A program made the translations under genes and the position numbers. DNA of 64,000 bases from Psychroserpens ponticola (GTDB lineage: Bacteria; Bacteroidota; Bacteroidia; Flavobacteriales; Flavobacteriaceae): positions 1,499,001-1,563,000 of the forward strand of contig NZ_CP116221.1 in NCBI RefSeq assembly GCF_023556315.2. Reading direction: 5' to 3'. Shown here one piece after another: positions 18,695 through 28,068 of the stretch. The notes below the pieces were generated by a model. The model was not told where the DNA came from, ran no database searches, and saw only the letters and a list, made by a program, of their open reading frames with translations. Position 1 is the stretch's first letter. Each line of letters opens with the position of its first letter.

Positions 18695-19873
18695 ATGACT
18701 CAAAAAAATTATAAAACAAAAATGCTTATCGTGTTTTTGTTGTTCTTGCAATACACAGTAGTTTCGCAAAATGCAACTTCTTATTCAATAGGAAAAACTT
18801 ATAAAATTAAGTCCAAAGTTTTAAATGAAGAACGTACTTATATTCTTGAATTACCAAGTTCATATAAAACAGGTGAAACAAAGTATCCTATTTTAGTATT
18901 ATTAGATGGAGAAATGAGTTATCACTCTCATTCAGGAATATTAAACCATATGACACAAGGACGTCAAATTCCTGAAATGATTATTGTTGCCATTACAAAT
19001 GTAGATAGAAACAGAGATTATACACCAACAAAATATTTAACCAATTTAAATGGATCTAGTGCAATAGAAAACCATAAAACTACAGGAGGTAGCGCAAAAT
19101 TTTTACAATTTATAGAACAAGAATTATTACTTATTGTTGAAAAAAAGTATAGAACTAACGGATTTAAAACTTTAGTAGGAATTTCACATGGTGGTTTGTT
19201 AGTAGGATCTGCTTTTTTATCAAAAGAAACTACATTTAATGGTTTTGTATCTATGGATCCAAGTTTTTGGTGGGACAATCAACACGTAGTAAAACAACTG
19301 GAGAAAACGGATTTGAATCAAATAAAAAACAAAAAATTTTATTTATCCACTGCAGATAAATTTGAAAACTTTGATAGAATTCCACATGTGTTTACAGCAA
19401 ACATTAATAGCCATGAGAAATTTAATACAATCTTAAAAAATAAGGGGTTTTCACCTTCAAATATTGCACTAGAATATTTTAAAGAAGAAAATCATTGGAC
19501 AGTTGCTCTAATGAGTTTGTATCATGGAATGCAATTCATCTACAAAGGTCTTAAAATGAAAAATATGAATAGTAGTTCTATTGATGAAATTGAACTTTAT
19601 TATAAAAACAATTATAATGGAAGTTTTTTACCTCCAGAAAACGATATAAATTCTTTAGGGTATAGCTTTTTAATTAATAACCCTAAGAAAGCATTGACGT
19701 ACTTTAAATTAAATGTAAAAAATTACCCAAAATCATCTAATGCTTTTGATAGTTTAGGAGAAGTATATTTTAATTTAGGTGATAAAGTGAATGCGTTAAT
19801 GAGCTATAAAACGTCTTTTGATTTAGATCCGAATAATAAAAACGCCTTAAAAATGATAGAGAAACTAAACTAA
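18695..19873 (+). CDS. exported esterase (IroE/Fes-like alpha/beta hydrolase) with C-terminal TPR
   Basis: The protein has 392 residues, with a hydrophobic signal after a short basic leader (LIVFLLFLQYTVVSQ). The esterase domain at about 30-285 starts with YILELPSSY and LVLLDGE and carries the nucleophile S164 in GISHGG. The histidine of EENHWT fits the end of the triad. Two TPR-like helical repeats fill the last 60 residues (NAFDSLGEVYFNLGDKVNAL). This combination is common in Bacteroidota next to LytTR systems. Substrate is unknown; peptides, siderophore esters or acyl groups are all possible. It is likely cotranscribed with the two-component genes. Confidence 0.85.
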   Translation: MTQKNYKTKMLIVFLLFLQYTVVSQNATSYSIGKTYKIKSKVLNEERTYILELPSSYKTGETKYPILVLLDGEMSYHSHSGILNHMTQGRQIPEMIIVAITNVDRNRDYTPTKYLTNLNGSSAIENHKTTGGSAKFLQFIEQELLLIVEKKYRTNGFKTLVGISHGGLLVGSAFLSKETTFNGFVSMDPSFWWDNQHVVKQLEKTDLNQIKNKKFYLSTADKFENFDRIPHVFTANINSHEKFNTILKNKGFSPSNIALEYFKEENHWTVALMSLYHGMQFIYKGLKMKNMNSSSIDEIELYYKNNYNGSFLPPENDINSLGYSFLINNPKKALTYFKLNVKNYPKSSNAFDSLGEVYFNLGDKVNALMSYKTSFDLDPNNKNALKMIEKLN

Positions 19874-19942
19874 CTGTTTTTCAAATAAGTATAATCTATG
19901 CTCCTTTTAAAATTTAATGTTTTAACGCTTGTAAGCATATTT

Positions 19943-19967
19943 CTACGTTGCTGTACTTTCTCTTTTT
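19943..19967 (+). promoter_or_regulatory. second copy of the candidate LytTR operator
   Basis: CTACGTTGCTGTACTTTCTC matches the block at 16826 (TACGTTnCTGTACTTT shared). It lies 53 bp before the start of the 20020 gene in a 146-bp gap. This suggests that the 20020-23665 genes are targets of the neighbouring regulator. Confidence 0.4.
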
Positions 19968-20019
19968 AACTATTTATATAATCTATTTCTTTGTGCTATA
20001 ATTAATAAAAAATCATATT

Positions 20020-20640
20020 ATGAGTTATTTAAAAGGAGTATTTCAATTAGTAAAAATCATTGTTGCAGTTATAATTCCCCTATTATATTCTTTCTGTATA
20101 AACACCGCTTTAGTCGCAAATCAACTCACCTTAGCTGATTATTCAGTTGGAGAGAAATGGGTTTGGAAATATAAAGGCGTAACCACTGAAGGCGAAGTCC
20201 GTTCAGAAGGAGAAGACACAAAAGAAATAATTAGCACAAATGGTGTATTAAGTATGACTGTCGGAAACGATACAATTCCACTATCAGACATTGTAAAGCC
20301 AGAAGCGAGTGAAACACCAAGATATAAATGGCCTTTAAAAGTTGGTAAAACTTGGAAATATGAAAAAAACTGGACAAGTCAAGATGGTACCACAGGAACA
20401 CAAAGTCAAGATGCAAAAGTGTTATCTTATAAAGAAGAAACGGTTGGAGCAGGAACATTTATGGCTTACACTATTGAATACATAGGAACCGTTTCAAATT
20501 CAAGAGGATATAACGCACAAACCGATGAAGTTTGGTTGTATGCTCCAGAAATAAAAAATTTCATTAAAATGACGCAAACTCAAGATGGCTTTTTATACAA
20601 TGAAGAGTTAATTAAGTACGTAAATCCAAGTAAAAAGTAA
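20020..20640 (+). CDS. exported protein of unknown function
   Basis: The protein has 206 residues with one N-terminal hydrophobic segment at about 10-34 that may be a signal peptide or anchor. The mature part is rich in Trp, Lys and Gly in a beta pattern (YSVGEKWVWKYKG, KWPLKVGKTWKYEKNW, DEVWLYAPEIKNFIKM). Such Trp-rich strands are typical of lipocalin- or TapB-like periplasmic proteins in Bacteroidota, but I cannot name the family. The CPBP protease gene follows after 37 bp. Confidence 0.7.
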   Translation: MSYLKGVFQLVKIIVAVIIPLLYSFCINTALVANQLTLADYSVGEKWVWKYKGVTTEGEVRSEGEDTKEIISTNGVLSMTVGNDTIPLSDIVKPEASETPRYKWPLKVGKTWKYEKNWTSQDGTTGTQSQDAKVLSYKEETVGAGTFMAYTIEYIGTVSNSRGYNAQTDEVWLYAPEIKNFIKMTQTQDGFLYNEELIKYVNPSKK

Positions 20641-20677
20641 TATATACTATTACTTCTCACTTTTCAAATTAATCAAT

Positions 20678-21412
20678 ATGGGTGAAGAAAAAAAAGCACA
20701 GTTAACAATAAAAAAGGGAATTCTTGCCATTGTTGGTATGTACGTATGTCAGCTTCTAGCAGGAATTATAACCTCTTATGCTTTTAAGTTGTTTGTTCCG
20801 TCAAAGACGGTTCCTATTGAAATAATTGGAGTGACGTCTGTCTTGTTAAGCGGCATTATGATATTGTTTCTATTCTGGTGGGATCTAAATAGGTATGGCA
20901 AATCATTATATGCACAGATAGGACTGCAAGCTAGTAAAATCAAAAATAACAAAGCAGTTTTATTAGTGATAGCGGCATTGGTATTGACACATTTTTTAGC
21001 CTGGATATATAGGTCGGTTATTTTACCAAGCTTTGACCAAGCAGGTATTATCGGCAGTGGGTCTAAAATGTTTAGTTTTATTCATGCCAACGGAGGAGCA
21101 CTTGAAATGAGTGGATTTTTACTATTGGCACTTATTGTGGGTCCTATAATGGAAGAGGTTGTTTTTAGAGGATATTTGCAATCGTCATTAACAAAGCGGA
21201 TACCTGCTTGGGCAGCTATATTAATAACTTCTGTTGTTTTTACTGCTGGCCATAGCCCAATGATTTTATGGCCAATGTATTTTCTATTTAGTATAACTTG
21301 GGGTTGGATATATTTAAGAACAGAATCTTTAAAAATGGCCATTCTAATACATGTCTTAAGCAACTTATTTTATACTGTTATTGGTTTTACAGGTTGGGAT
21401 ATTCTTGCTTAA
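20678..21412 (+). CDS. CPBP-family intramembrane glutamic endopeptidase
   Basis: The protein has 244 residues and about seven or eight membrane segments. Motif 1 is MEEVVFRGYLQ (EExxxR), motif 2 is VFTAGHSP (conserved His), and the last motif is HVLSNLFY. These are the catalytic residues of the CPBP (Abi/CAAX-protease-related) family. The substrate is unknown. In bacteria such proteins act in peptide maturation, self-immunity or membrane proteolysis. The 30-bp spacing to the next gene suggests one transcript. A second, diverged CPBP gene lies at 30623. Confidence 0.88.
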   Translation: MGEEKKAQLTIKKGILAIVGMYVCQLLAGIITSYAFKLFVPSKTVPIEIIGVTSVLLSGIMILFLFWWDLNRYGKSLYAQIGLQASKIKNNKAVLLVIAALVLTHFLAWIYRSVILPSFDQAGIIGSGSKMFSFIHANGGALEMSGFLLLALIVGPIMEEVVFRGYLQSSLTKRIPAWAAILITSVVFTAGHSPMILWPMYFLFSITWGWIYLRTESLKMAILIHVLSNLFYTVIGFTGWDILA

Positions 21413-21442
21413 TTTAATCTATTTGCACCATAAAAAAAATCA

Positions 21443-23665
21443 ATGAAAAAGACATTTCTGTTACTACTTTTATTCGCAATTAACACGTTTTCTTTTGCAC
21501 AAGAATTGCCATTTAAAAAGGTGAAACTATCAGATTCAGTAGCACTTGAAAATCAAATGCAGCAATTGGCAACAAGATGTGATACTCGAAATTTATCTGA
21601 ATTAGACTTGTTTAAGTTTCAGTTAATTAAAGGTAATTATAAAGAAGCATTGATTACTTTTCAAAAAAGAATTAAAGAAACACCAACAGAACAAAGACAG
21701 TATTTAGATGTTTATATGCATTATGTGGAAGCTAAATTATCTAAGAGCTTTAAAGATGCATTTAAAAAATCATATAGAAAATACGTAAAGAATTCTAATG
21801 ATATACAAGTGATTAATTTAGACAAAGCATTAATCATTAGAGATCCTACAGATTATTATGTTGGTAATTTTAAGAATACCTATCAAAACATTACATCTGA
21901 CAAAATATCACAAGAAATCGCTATAGATTTAGTAAAAAAATACTTTTTAAGTATGGTGTTTTCATCAACTAGAGCAATTTATTTTGAAGAAATAGCACAA
22001 GATCATAAACGTAGGTATGCCATAAATGATAGTATTGTAATTTCTATGAAAGATGGTGCAGAAGTTTCAATTGTAGTTGTAAAACGAAAAGGAAATACAA
22101 CAACCAAAAAATCGACCATTTTAGTTTCTTCTATTTACGCAGGAACTAATGAAACGGCTGCCATGTTAGCAGCATCTAAAGGATATATTGGAGTTATTGC
22201 TAATACCAGAGGAAAAAGATTGAGTACAAGTGATATAAAGCCTCTTGAATATGAAAACACAGATGTGTATGAAGTCATCGATTGGATTAGCAAACAATCA
22301 TGGTCTAATCAAAAAGTAGCCATGGTTGGTGGTAGCTATAATGGCTTTACACAATGGGCTTCAATGAAACACAACGTGCATCCTGCATTAAAAACCATTG
22401 TGCCAATGGTGGCTGTTGCCCCTGGAATAGATTATCCGATGGAAAACAATATACTTCATAATTATTCGTATTCATGGAATTTTTATGTCACCAATAATAA
22501 GTTTTTAGATTTTGAAGTTTCAAATGATTTTAAACGTTGGAATACCTTAAAAAATAAATGGTATAAAACAGGGGTTGCCTTTAATAAATTGGATAGTTTA
22601 GATGGAGAAGTCAATACATTATGGAACACCTATATGCAACATTCTAGTTATGATGATTATTGGAAAAAAATGATTCCATATGAGGAGGAGTTTGCTAAAA
22701 TTGATATTCCTATTTTAACGATCACTGGTTATTATGATGACTCGCAACGAGGAGCTATGTATTATTTTAATGAGCATCATAAATACACAAAAAAACCAAA
22801 TCATTACTTATTAGTTGGGCCTTATGATCATTGGACTGCGCAAACCAAACCGGAAGAAAGCCTAAGAAATTACAAATTAGATAAAGCTGCTTTGATAAAC
22901 ATTGAAGAAGATGTTATTTATCAATGGTTTGATTACATTTTAAATGGAAAAGAAAAACCTAGCATTTTAAAAGATAAAGTCAATTTTCAGGTCATGGATA
23001 CCAATACTTGGATGCATAAACCAAGTTTAAATGCCATGACAAATGATACGTTGACGTTTCATTTAAGTTCTGATAAAATCAAAGATTTTTATGCCTTAAA
23101 ACCGAAACAAAATAATTCAGAGATTCAAATGTCTGTTGATTTTAAAGATAGGGAAAGTATGACCAATACGGATTATTATCCTTGGCCCTTAGAAAAGGAG
23201 AATATCAACTTAAAGGATGGTTTAATTTTTAAATCTGAAGCATTACTTGAAGATGTCATTATAAACGGATCATTTTTTGGCAACCTAGAGTTTACAATCA
23301 ATAAAAAAGATGTTGACTATTCTGTTATTATATATCAATTAACTCCAGAAGGAAACTATTTTCATCTTAGTTATTATATAGGTAGAGCTAGTTATGCCAT
23401 AGATAGAGAGCATAGAAATTTGTTAACTCCTAATCAAAAGACGCAAGTATCTTTTAACAATTCAAAACTAATTAGTAAAAAGTTAGAAAAAGGCAGTAGG
23501 ATAGTGGTAGTACTTAACGTTAATAAAAACAACAATGCGCAACTTAATTATGGCACAGGTAAAGATGTAAATATCGAAAGCGTTAAAGATGCCGAAATTC
23601 CTTTAAAAATAACTTTTACAGGCAACAGTAGTATTTCTTTACCAATTTGGAATTCAATAAAATAA
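21443..23665 (+). CDS. exported CocE/NonD-family (S15-type) hydrolase
   Basis: The protein has 740 residues with signal peptide MKKTFLLLLLFAINTFSFAQ. A helical insert of about 130 residues precedes an alpha/beta hydrolase with nucleophile S298 in VGGSYNGF, a probable Asp in GYYDDSQRGA and His in GPYDHWTA. The C-terminal 200 residues form the beta-jellyroll typical of X-Pro dipeptidyl peptidases and cocaine esterases. The family cleaves acyl or peptide bonds; the exact substrate is unknown. Its last 480 bp are duplicated at 31341-31828, where the rest of the gene is missing. Confidence 0.88.
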   Translation: MKKTFLLLLLFAINTFSFAQELPFKKVKLSDSVALENQMQQLATRCDTRNLSELDLFKFQLIKGNYKEALITFQKRIKETPTEQRQYLDVYMHYVEAKLSKSFKDAFKKSYRKYVKNSNDIQVINLDKALIIRDPTDYYVGNFKNTYQNITSDKISQEIAIDLVKKYFLSMVFSSTRAIYFEEIAQDHKRRYAINDSIVISMKDGAEVSIVVVKRKGNTTTKKSTILVSSIYAGTNETAAMLAASKGYIGVIANTRGKRLSTSDIKPLEYENTDVYEVIDWISKQSWSNQKVAMVGGSYNGFTQWASMKHNVHPALKTIVPMVAVAPGIDYPMENNILHNYSYSWNFYVTNNKFLDFEVSNDFKRWNTLKNKWYKTGVAFNKLDSLDGEVNTLWNTYMQHSSYDDYWKKMIPYEEEFAKIDIPILTITGYYDDSQRGAMYYFNEHHKYTKKPNHYLLVGPYDHWTAQTKPEESLRNYKLDKAALINIEEDVIYQWFDYILNGKEKPSILKDKVNFQVMDTNTWMHKPSLNAMTNDTLTFHLSSDKIKDFYALKPKQNNSEIQMSVDFKDRESMTNTDYYPWPLEKENINLKDGLIFKSEALLEDVIINGSFFGNLEFTINKKDVDYSVIIYQLTPEGNYFHLSYYIGRASYAIDREHRNLLTPNQKTQVSFNNSKLISKKLEKGSRIVVVLNVNKNNNAQLNYGTGKDVNIESVKDAEIPLKITFTGNSSISLPIWNSIK

Positions 23666-23697
23666 TTCGATTTAATTGAACTTCTTAGAATAACATT

Positions 23698-23778
23698 ATG
23701 TAAAATAAAACGAAAATGTTCTATTCGCTATTTTACTTACACGAATGCATTTGTACTATAATGTACTTGCGTTATGTA
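23698..23778. repeat. dispersed repeat, family 3, copy 1
   Basis: TATGTAAAATAAAACG, TTCTATTCGCTATTTTAC, ACGAATGCATTTGTACTATAA and TTATGTAAA match 37908-37990 block for block. Arms GTAAAATA and TATTTTAC can form a hairpin around TTCTATTCGC. Confidence 0.75.
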
Positions 23779-23842
23779 AAGATGGGCTTTGGTTAAATGC
23801 GCATTTTAAATATTACTTTTCTATATTTTTTTCTTTTCAAAT

Positions 23843-23926
23843 GTTTCTCTACTAAAGTTAATGAAACACTCTTTTTAAGAAAGGGCAGAGGAGTGGAGGA
23901 AAATGTGTGTGGAATGGCAATAATAT
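23843..23926. repeat. dispersed intergenic repeat, family 1, copy 3
   Basis: GTTTCTCTACTAAAGTTAAT, GAAACACTCTTTTT, GCAGAGGAGTGGA and AATGTGTGTGGAATGG occur in the same order as at 7589-7730 and 12980-13066. Together with the family 3 copy this fills most of the 23666-23996 gap; no gene is seen there. Confidence 0.65.
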
Positions 23927-23996
23927 CATAAACTAAATATTGTAACTGCTTTTTTCTATTAAAAAATCCTTAAAAACTTATTTTAAATCAAATGAA

Positions 23997-26096
23997 TTAT
24001 AATAGGTTTTTATCTTTTAATGATTTTTTCAGCTCATTATGATTTTCCCAGAATCTATCTTTAATTTTTTGAATTACTTCATCATATTCTGGATGACTTT
24101 TTAAAGTTTTCATTAAGGGGTCTTCTTCAATGAATAGCAGAAACCAATATTGGTAATTATTTTTGGTCGAAAATACTTTCAATTGCTCTATTGCTAGATT
24201 GGATTTTCCTTCATGCAAGTATTTCATAGCCAAACTAGCTGGCTGGTATATAGATTTATCATTTTCACAATATGCCGCATAGGCTCTATAATAATCTTTG
24301 GCTTTATCCTTTAAGCCCATTTTATCGAATACCAATCCAATCTTTAGATTTTCTTGAGGATACATATCTAGTCCATTACTTGCCTTAATTTTTTCAAATT
24401 TATCATAGTAGTAAAAAGCGCTATCATATTTTTTTTGGAAATAATAAAACTTGCCCACTTCCTGCATTATGTCTAGACGTGTTGTATCTTTTTTCCATTC
24501 GTTAACTAATGCACCAGTAGCCTTTTCCATATTTTGATGTTGTGCGTATTGTATAAATACGTTTAAAAATGGTGCATAATAATTCGCTGGATTATTATCT
24601 AATGACAACTCTATATACTTCTGTGCTTCATCTGTAAAGCCATTTTGAACAAAGGCATTACTTAAGGCCAAATACATATAGCTTTTGTTAATTGAATCGT
24701 TCGCTTCAATATCCAGTTGCAAACCTTTTAAGGCATATTGTAAATATTTACCTGTATCAGGAACTGCTCGTGAATACAGATCAGCAAGAATTTGTATAAC
24801 AGAAGACGCATTGGGATTATATTCTAAGGCTTTTTCTAAATGTGGAATAGCTAATCGAAACTCATTACTGTTTATATAGTAAAGTGCCTTTGCAATGAGG
24901 CTGTTGGCAGATTTTGAATCATAAAGCAATGCCTTATCTGCATTTTTGTTAATGATATCTGTAAATTGCTTTTGTGCTTGGTTTACGTCTAAATAATAGT
25001 ATGATGTTGCAATTTGAGCATATGCGAGTGCAAATTCAGGGTCTTGTTCTATCGCTTTTTCAAATAAAATAATAGCAGCTTCTAAACCCTCTTTAGTTTC
25101 TTCTTGAAGTCGTTCAAGCCCTTTTAAGTAATAATCATAAGCCAATACGTTTTCTGTTGGTTTCTTATCAATTTGTTGTAATTCAGCTGGAGTTACTGTT
25201 GCTTTTATGGATTCAGCAATCTTTTTAGCAACTTCATTCTGTACAGAAAAAATATCTTTAGTTTTATGATTGTACTGTTCCGCCCATATGGGCGTGTCAT
25301 TTGAGGCATCGATCAATTGAATATTCAATAAAACCTTATTGTCAGCACGTTGACCACTTCCTTCAATCAAATAGTTAACATTAAGTTCTTTTGCTATTTC
25401 TGAGATGGTCTTATCTGTATCTCTATATTTTTCTACGGATGTCCTACTTATTACTCTAAGATCTTCTATCTTTTGTAAATTGTTTAGTGTGGACTCCATA
25501 AGTCCGTTTACAAAATACAAGTTATTCGAATCACTACTCATATTCTTAAACGGCAATACAGCTATGGATTTTTTAAGATTGGTATCTTTTTTATCAGCAT
25601 TAAGTGTTTCTTTTGGAAAAAACAGGAATACTACTATGACTGCTATTAAGGCAGCTGCTAATCGTATTTGAATTCGGTACTGTTGAAAAAATCCTTTTTT
25701 AGCAACTTCAATAGTGTCTGTGTTTTGGCTATCTTCTTGTATTAATTCTACTTGTTCGTCTATCTTTTTTCTAGATTCGCCTGGTGAATACCCATAATAG
25801 TCTCTAAAGCATTTAATGAAATAAGAATTATTACTAAATCCAACCTGATAAGAAATTTCAGAAACCGTAAGTTCCGTTTCTTCTAACAGAGTCATGCCTT
25901 TTTGCAATCGAACTTCACGAATAAACTGACTGGCACTACCTTGTGTTTGTTTCTTAATCTTACGCAACAAGTTTGATCGACTCATATTCATCAAGTCTGC
26001 CAATTCTGAAACCCCAAATTGCTCATTAGAGATGTTCTCTAAAATGAGAGCCTCAGCCAGTTCTATAAATTTTCCTTGATGTGGGATGTTAGACAT
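23997..26096 (-). CDS. membrane-spanning AraC-type regulator with TolB-like and TPR domains
   Basis: The protein has 699 residues. The AraC/XylS HTH is unusually at the N-terminus, at about 20-115 (MSRSNLLRKIKKQT, then VGFSNNSYFIKCFRDYYGYSPGE). One membrane helix follows at about 150-170. Next is a TolB/FlgO-like domain at about 185-300 (KSIAVLPFKNMS, YLIEGSGQ). TPR repeats fill about 320-660 (AAIILFEKAIEQDPEFALAYA). DNA binding is thus cytoplasmic and the TPR part is predicted outside the inner membrane. This is a one-component sensor layout seen in Bacteroidota. It is divergent from the ankyrin operon across a 236-bp region with repeated GTCA motifs, a likely target. Confidence 0.88.
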   Translation of the reverse strand: MSNIPHQGKFIELAEALILENISNEQFGVSELADLMNMSRSNLLRKIKKQTQGSASQFIREVRLQKGMTLLEETELTVSEISYQVGFSNNSYFIKCFRDYYGYSPGESRKKIDEQVELIQEDSQNTDTIEVAKKGFFQQYRIQIRLAAALIAVIVVFLFFPKETLNADKKDTNLKKSIAVLPFKNMSSDSNNLYFVNGLMESTLNNLQKIEDLRVISRTSVEKYRDTDKTISEIAKELNVNYLIEGSGQRADNKVLLNIQLIDASNDTPIWAEQYNHKTKDIFSVQNEVAKKIAESIKATVTPAELQQIDKKPTENVLAYDYYLKGLERLQEETKEGLEAAIILFEKAIEQDPEFALAYAQIATSYYYLDVNQAQKQFTDIINKNADKALLYDSKSANSLIAKALYYINSNEFRLAIPHLEKALEYNPNASSVIQILADLYSRAVPDTGKYLQYALKGLQLDIEANDSINKSYMYLALSNAFVQNGFTDEAQKYIELSLDNNPANYYAPFLNVFIQYAQHQNMEKATGALVNEWKKDTTRLDIMQEVGKFYYFQKKYDSAFYYYDKFEKIKASNGLDMYPQENLKIGLVFDKMGLKDKAKDYYRAYAAYCENDKSIYQPASLAMKYLHEGKSNLAIEQLKVFSTKNNYQYWFLLFIEEDPLMKTLKSHPEYDEVIQKIKDRFWENHNELKKSLKDKNLL

Positions 26097-26167
26097 GTTG
26101 TTTTGTACTATGTCAAATGTAAATATTTATATTGAAACATTCTACCGCTTAAAGTTCAAAATTCTAT

Positions 26168-26230
26168 GTCAAAAACAGTTGCTTGCGTCATAATTTATAC
26201 TTCTGCGTCATAATTTTCAACTCGTCATCA
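26168..26230. promoter_or_regulatory. candidate AraC-type operator: phased GTCA direct repeats
   Basis: TGCGTCATAATTT occurs at 26184-26196 and again at 26204-26216, exactly 20 bp apart. Further GTCA cores lie at 26168 and 26224, giving spacings of 19, 20 and 17 bp. Direct repeats two helical turns apart are the normal form of AraC-family sites. They lie between the divergent AraC regulator and the ankyrin gene. Binding is inference. Confidence 0.5.
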
Positions 26231-26332
26231 AACTTGATATAATAGGCTTCATGCGCATTACAAGCCAAGTAGCTTAGTGTCGCATCTTTGTAGAAACAAA
26301 AATCAAGTTATTAATCATTACACAAATAAATT

Positions 26333-26926
26333 ATGAAAACACTTAAAATTACTTCAATTAAAATGACCATTCAGATGGTATTCTTTGCGCTTTTATTAAC
26401 AAGTTCATGTGCACAATCTGATAAAAAAACAGACTCAGATAATATTGCTAATACAACAAAGACAGTAAACAAACCAAGTTTAGATATACATGCTGCAGTA
26501 TTAACCGGAAATTTGGAAGCCGTTAAGCAGCATATTGAAGCTGGGACAGATATTAATCAAAAAGAGGCCATGTCTGGATCTACACCTTTAATGTCTGCAG
26601 CCACATTTAATAAACCTGAAATAGCTAAAGCCCTTATAAATGCAAATGCAGATTTGTCTATAAAGAATAATGATGGAGGAACGGCTTTACATACAGCAGC
26701 ATTCTTTGGACGTATTGAAATTGTACAGTTATTGATTGATGCAAAAGCAGATAAAACGGTTCGCAATAATTTTGGAGCTACAGCAAGAGAAATAGTTATG
26801 GTAGATTTCGATCAAATGAAACCTATTTATGAAATGCTAATTCAACAATTACAACCAATGGGTTTTACATTAGACCTTAATGAATTGCAAAAAGCACGTC
26901 CTGTTGTTGCAATGATGTTACAATAA
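26333..26926 (+). CDS. ankyrin-repeat lipoprotein
   Basis: The protein has 197 residues. The N-terminus ends in a lipobox, LLLTSSCAQ, so it is probably a lipoprotein. Three ankyrin repeats span about 50-150 (GSTPLMSAATFNKPEIAKAL, then GGTALHTAAFFGRIEIVQLL). The repeats imply protein-protein binding in the periplasm. It is the first gene of a run reading to 29941 and is divergent from the AraC-TPR regulator. The acyltransferase gene follows after 12 bp. Confidence 0.88.
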   Translation: MKTLKITSIKMTIQMVFFALLLTSSCAQSDKKTDSDNIANTTKTVNKPSLDIHAAVLTGNLEAVKQHIEAGTDINQKEAMSGSTPLMSAATFNKPEIAKALINANADLSIKNNDGGTALHTAAFFGRIEIVQLLIDAKADKTVRNNFGATAREIVMVDFDQMKPIYEMLIQQLQPMGFTLDLNELQKARPVVAMMLQ

Positions 26927-26938
26927 ACACAATTTAAG

Positions 26939-28024
26939 ATGACCACAGAAAGAAGATACGATATAGATTGGTTAAGAGTCATTGCTATTGGTTTATTACT
27001 GATTTACCATATAGCCATTATATTTCAACCTTGGGCATTGTTTATAGGTTTTATAAAAAGTGATGACGCATTAGAAGGACTTTGGAAACCAATGACAATG
27101 CTTAATGTTTGGCGAATACCCTTACTCTTTTTTGTATCAGGAATGGGGCTCTATTTTGCAATGAAAAAAAGAAATTGGAAGCAGTTATTTTTCGAGCGAG
27201 GAAAACGAATTCTTTTACCTTTTGTGTTCGGATTTTTGGCAATTACACCATTACATTTTTTAATTTTTCAGAACTACTATAATATGTCTTTAAGCTATTT
27301 TCCGCATATGGGCCATTTATGGTTTCTAGGAAACATCTTTGTATATGTCGTAGTGTTGTCACCTGTTTTTTTCTATTTAAAGAATAATGAAAATGGAAAA
27401 TTTAAGAAAGTAATTTCGAAAGTCATGACCTATGCTTTTGGTCCACTAACCATATCTGTTTTTTTTATGTTGGAAATAGGTTTAGTAAAACCACAACTAT
27501 TTGAACTGTACGCTCAAACTTGGCATGGCTTTTTTATAGGATTTCTGGCTTTCTTTTTTGGTTTTCTTTTTGTGTTTACTGGTAAAGCATTCTGGCAAAC
27601 CGTTTCAAAGTGGAAATGGTTGTATATAGGAATAGCAGCGGTTTTATTTACGCTTCGATTCACAGGATATGAATCTATATCAAATATGTATATCACTACA
27701 ATAGAATCTAATGCTTGGATATTAGGTTTATTCGGAATAGGATATAGCTACCTTAATAAACCAAGTAGCTTACTAAGTTATTTGAGTGCAGCTGTTTATC
27801 CTGTTTATATTATTCACATGTTTGTTTTATATGCAGGAGCATTACTCATTCTGCCATTAGATCTTCATCCTATGCTAGAGTTTATTGCAATCACCCTATT
27901 TACGTTTATCGTCTGTTTTCTTATTTATGAATTTATCCTTAGACGAATTAATATTTTAAGACCATTGTTTGGATTGAAATGGAAATTTAAAAGTGTCGAA
28001 CAGAAAAGATTAAAGAATATTTAG
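26939..28024 (+). CDS. acyltransferase family 3 membrane protein
   Basis: The protein has 361 residues and about ten membrane helices. The opening ERRYDIDWLRVIAIG with H24 (LLLIYHIAIIF) is the acyltransferase-3 (OafA/NodX-like) signature, where the Arg and His are essential. It is expected to transfer acyl groups to a sugar or lipid at the inner membrane. The substrate cannot be told. It sits 12 bp after the ankyrin gene and 44 bp before the DUF6090 gene, so it is likely in one operon. Confidence 0.87.
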   Translation: MTTERRYDIDWLRVIAIGLLLIYHIAIIFQPWALFIGFIKSDDALEGLWKPMTMLNVWRIPLLFFVSGMGLYFAMKKRNWKQLFFERGKRILLPFVFGFLAITPLHFLIFQNYYNMSLSYFPHMGHLWFLGNIFVYVVVLSPVFFYLKNNENGKFKKVISKVMTYAFGPLTISVFFMLEIGLVKPQLFELYAQTWHGFFIGFLAFFFGFLFVFTGKAFWQTVSKWKWLYIGIAAVLFTLRFTGYESISNMYITTIESNAWILGLFGIGYSYLNKPSSLLSYLSAAVYPVYIIHMFVLYAGALLILPLDLHPMLEFIAITLFTFIVCFLIYEFILRRINILRPLFGLKWKFKSVEQKRLKNI

Positions 28025-28068
28025 AGTCAAATCCAATACTCTGTTTCAAATTGATAAACCATTAAGTC

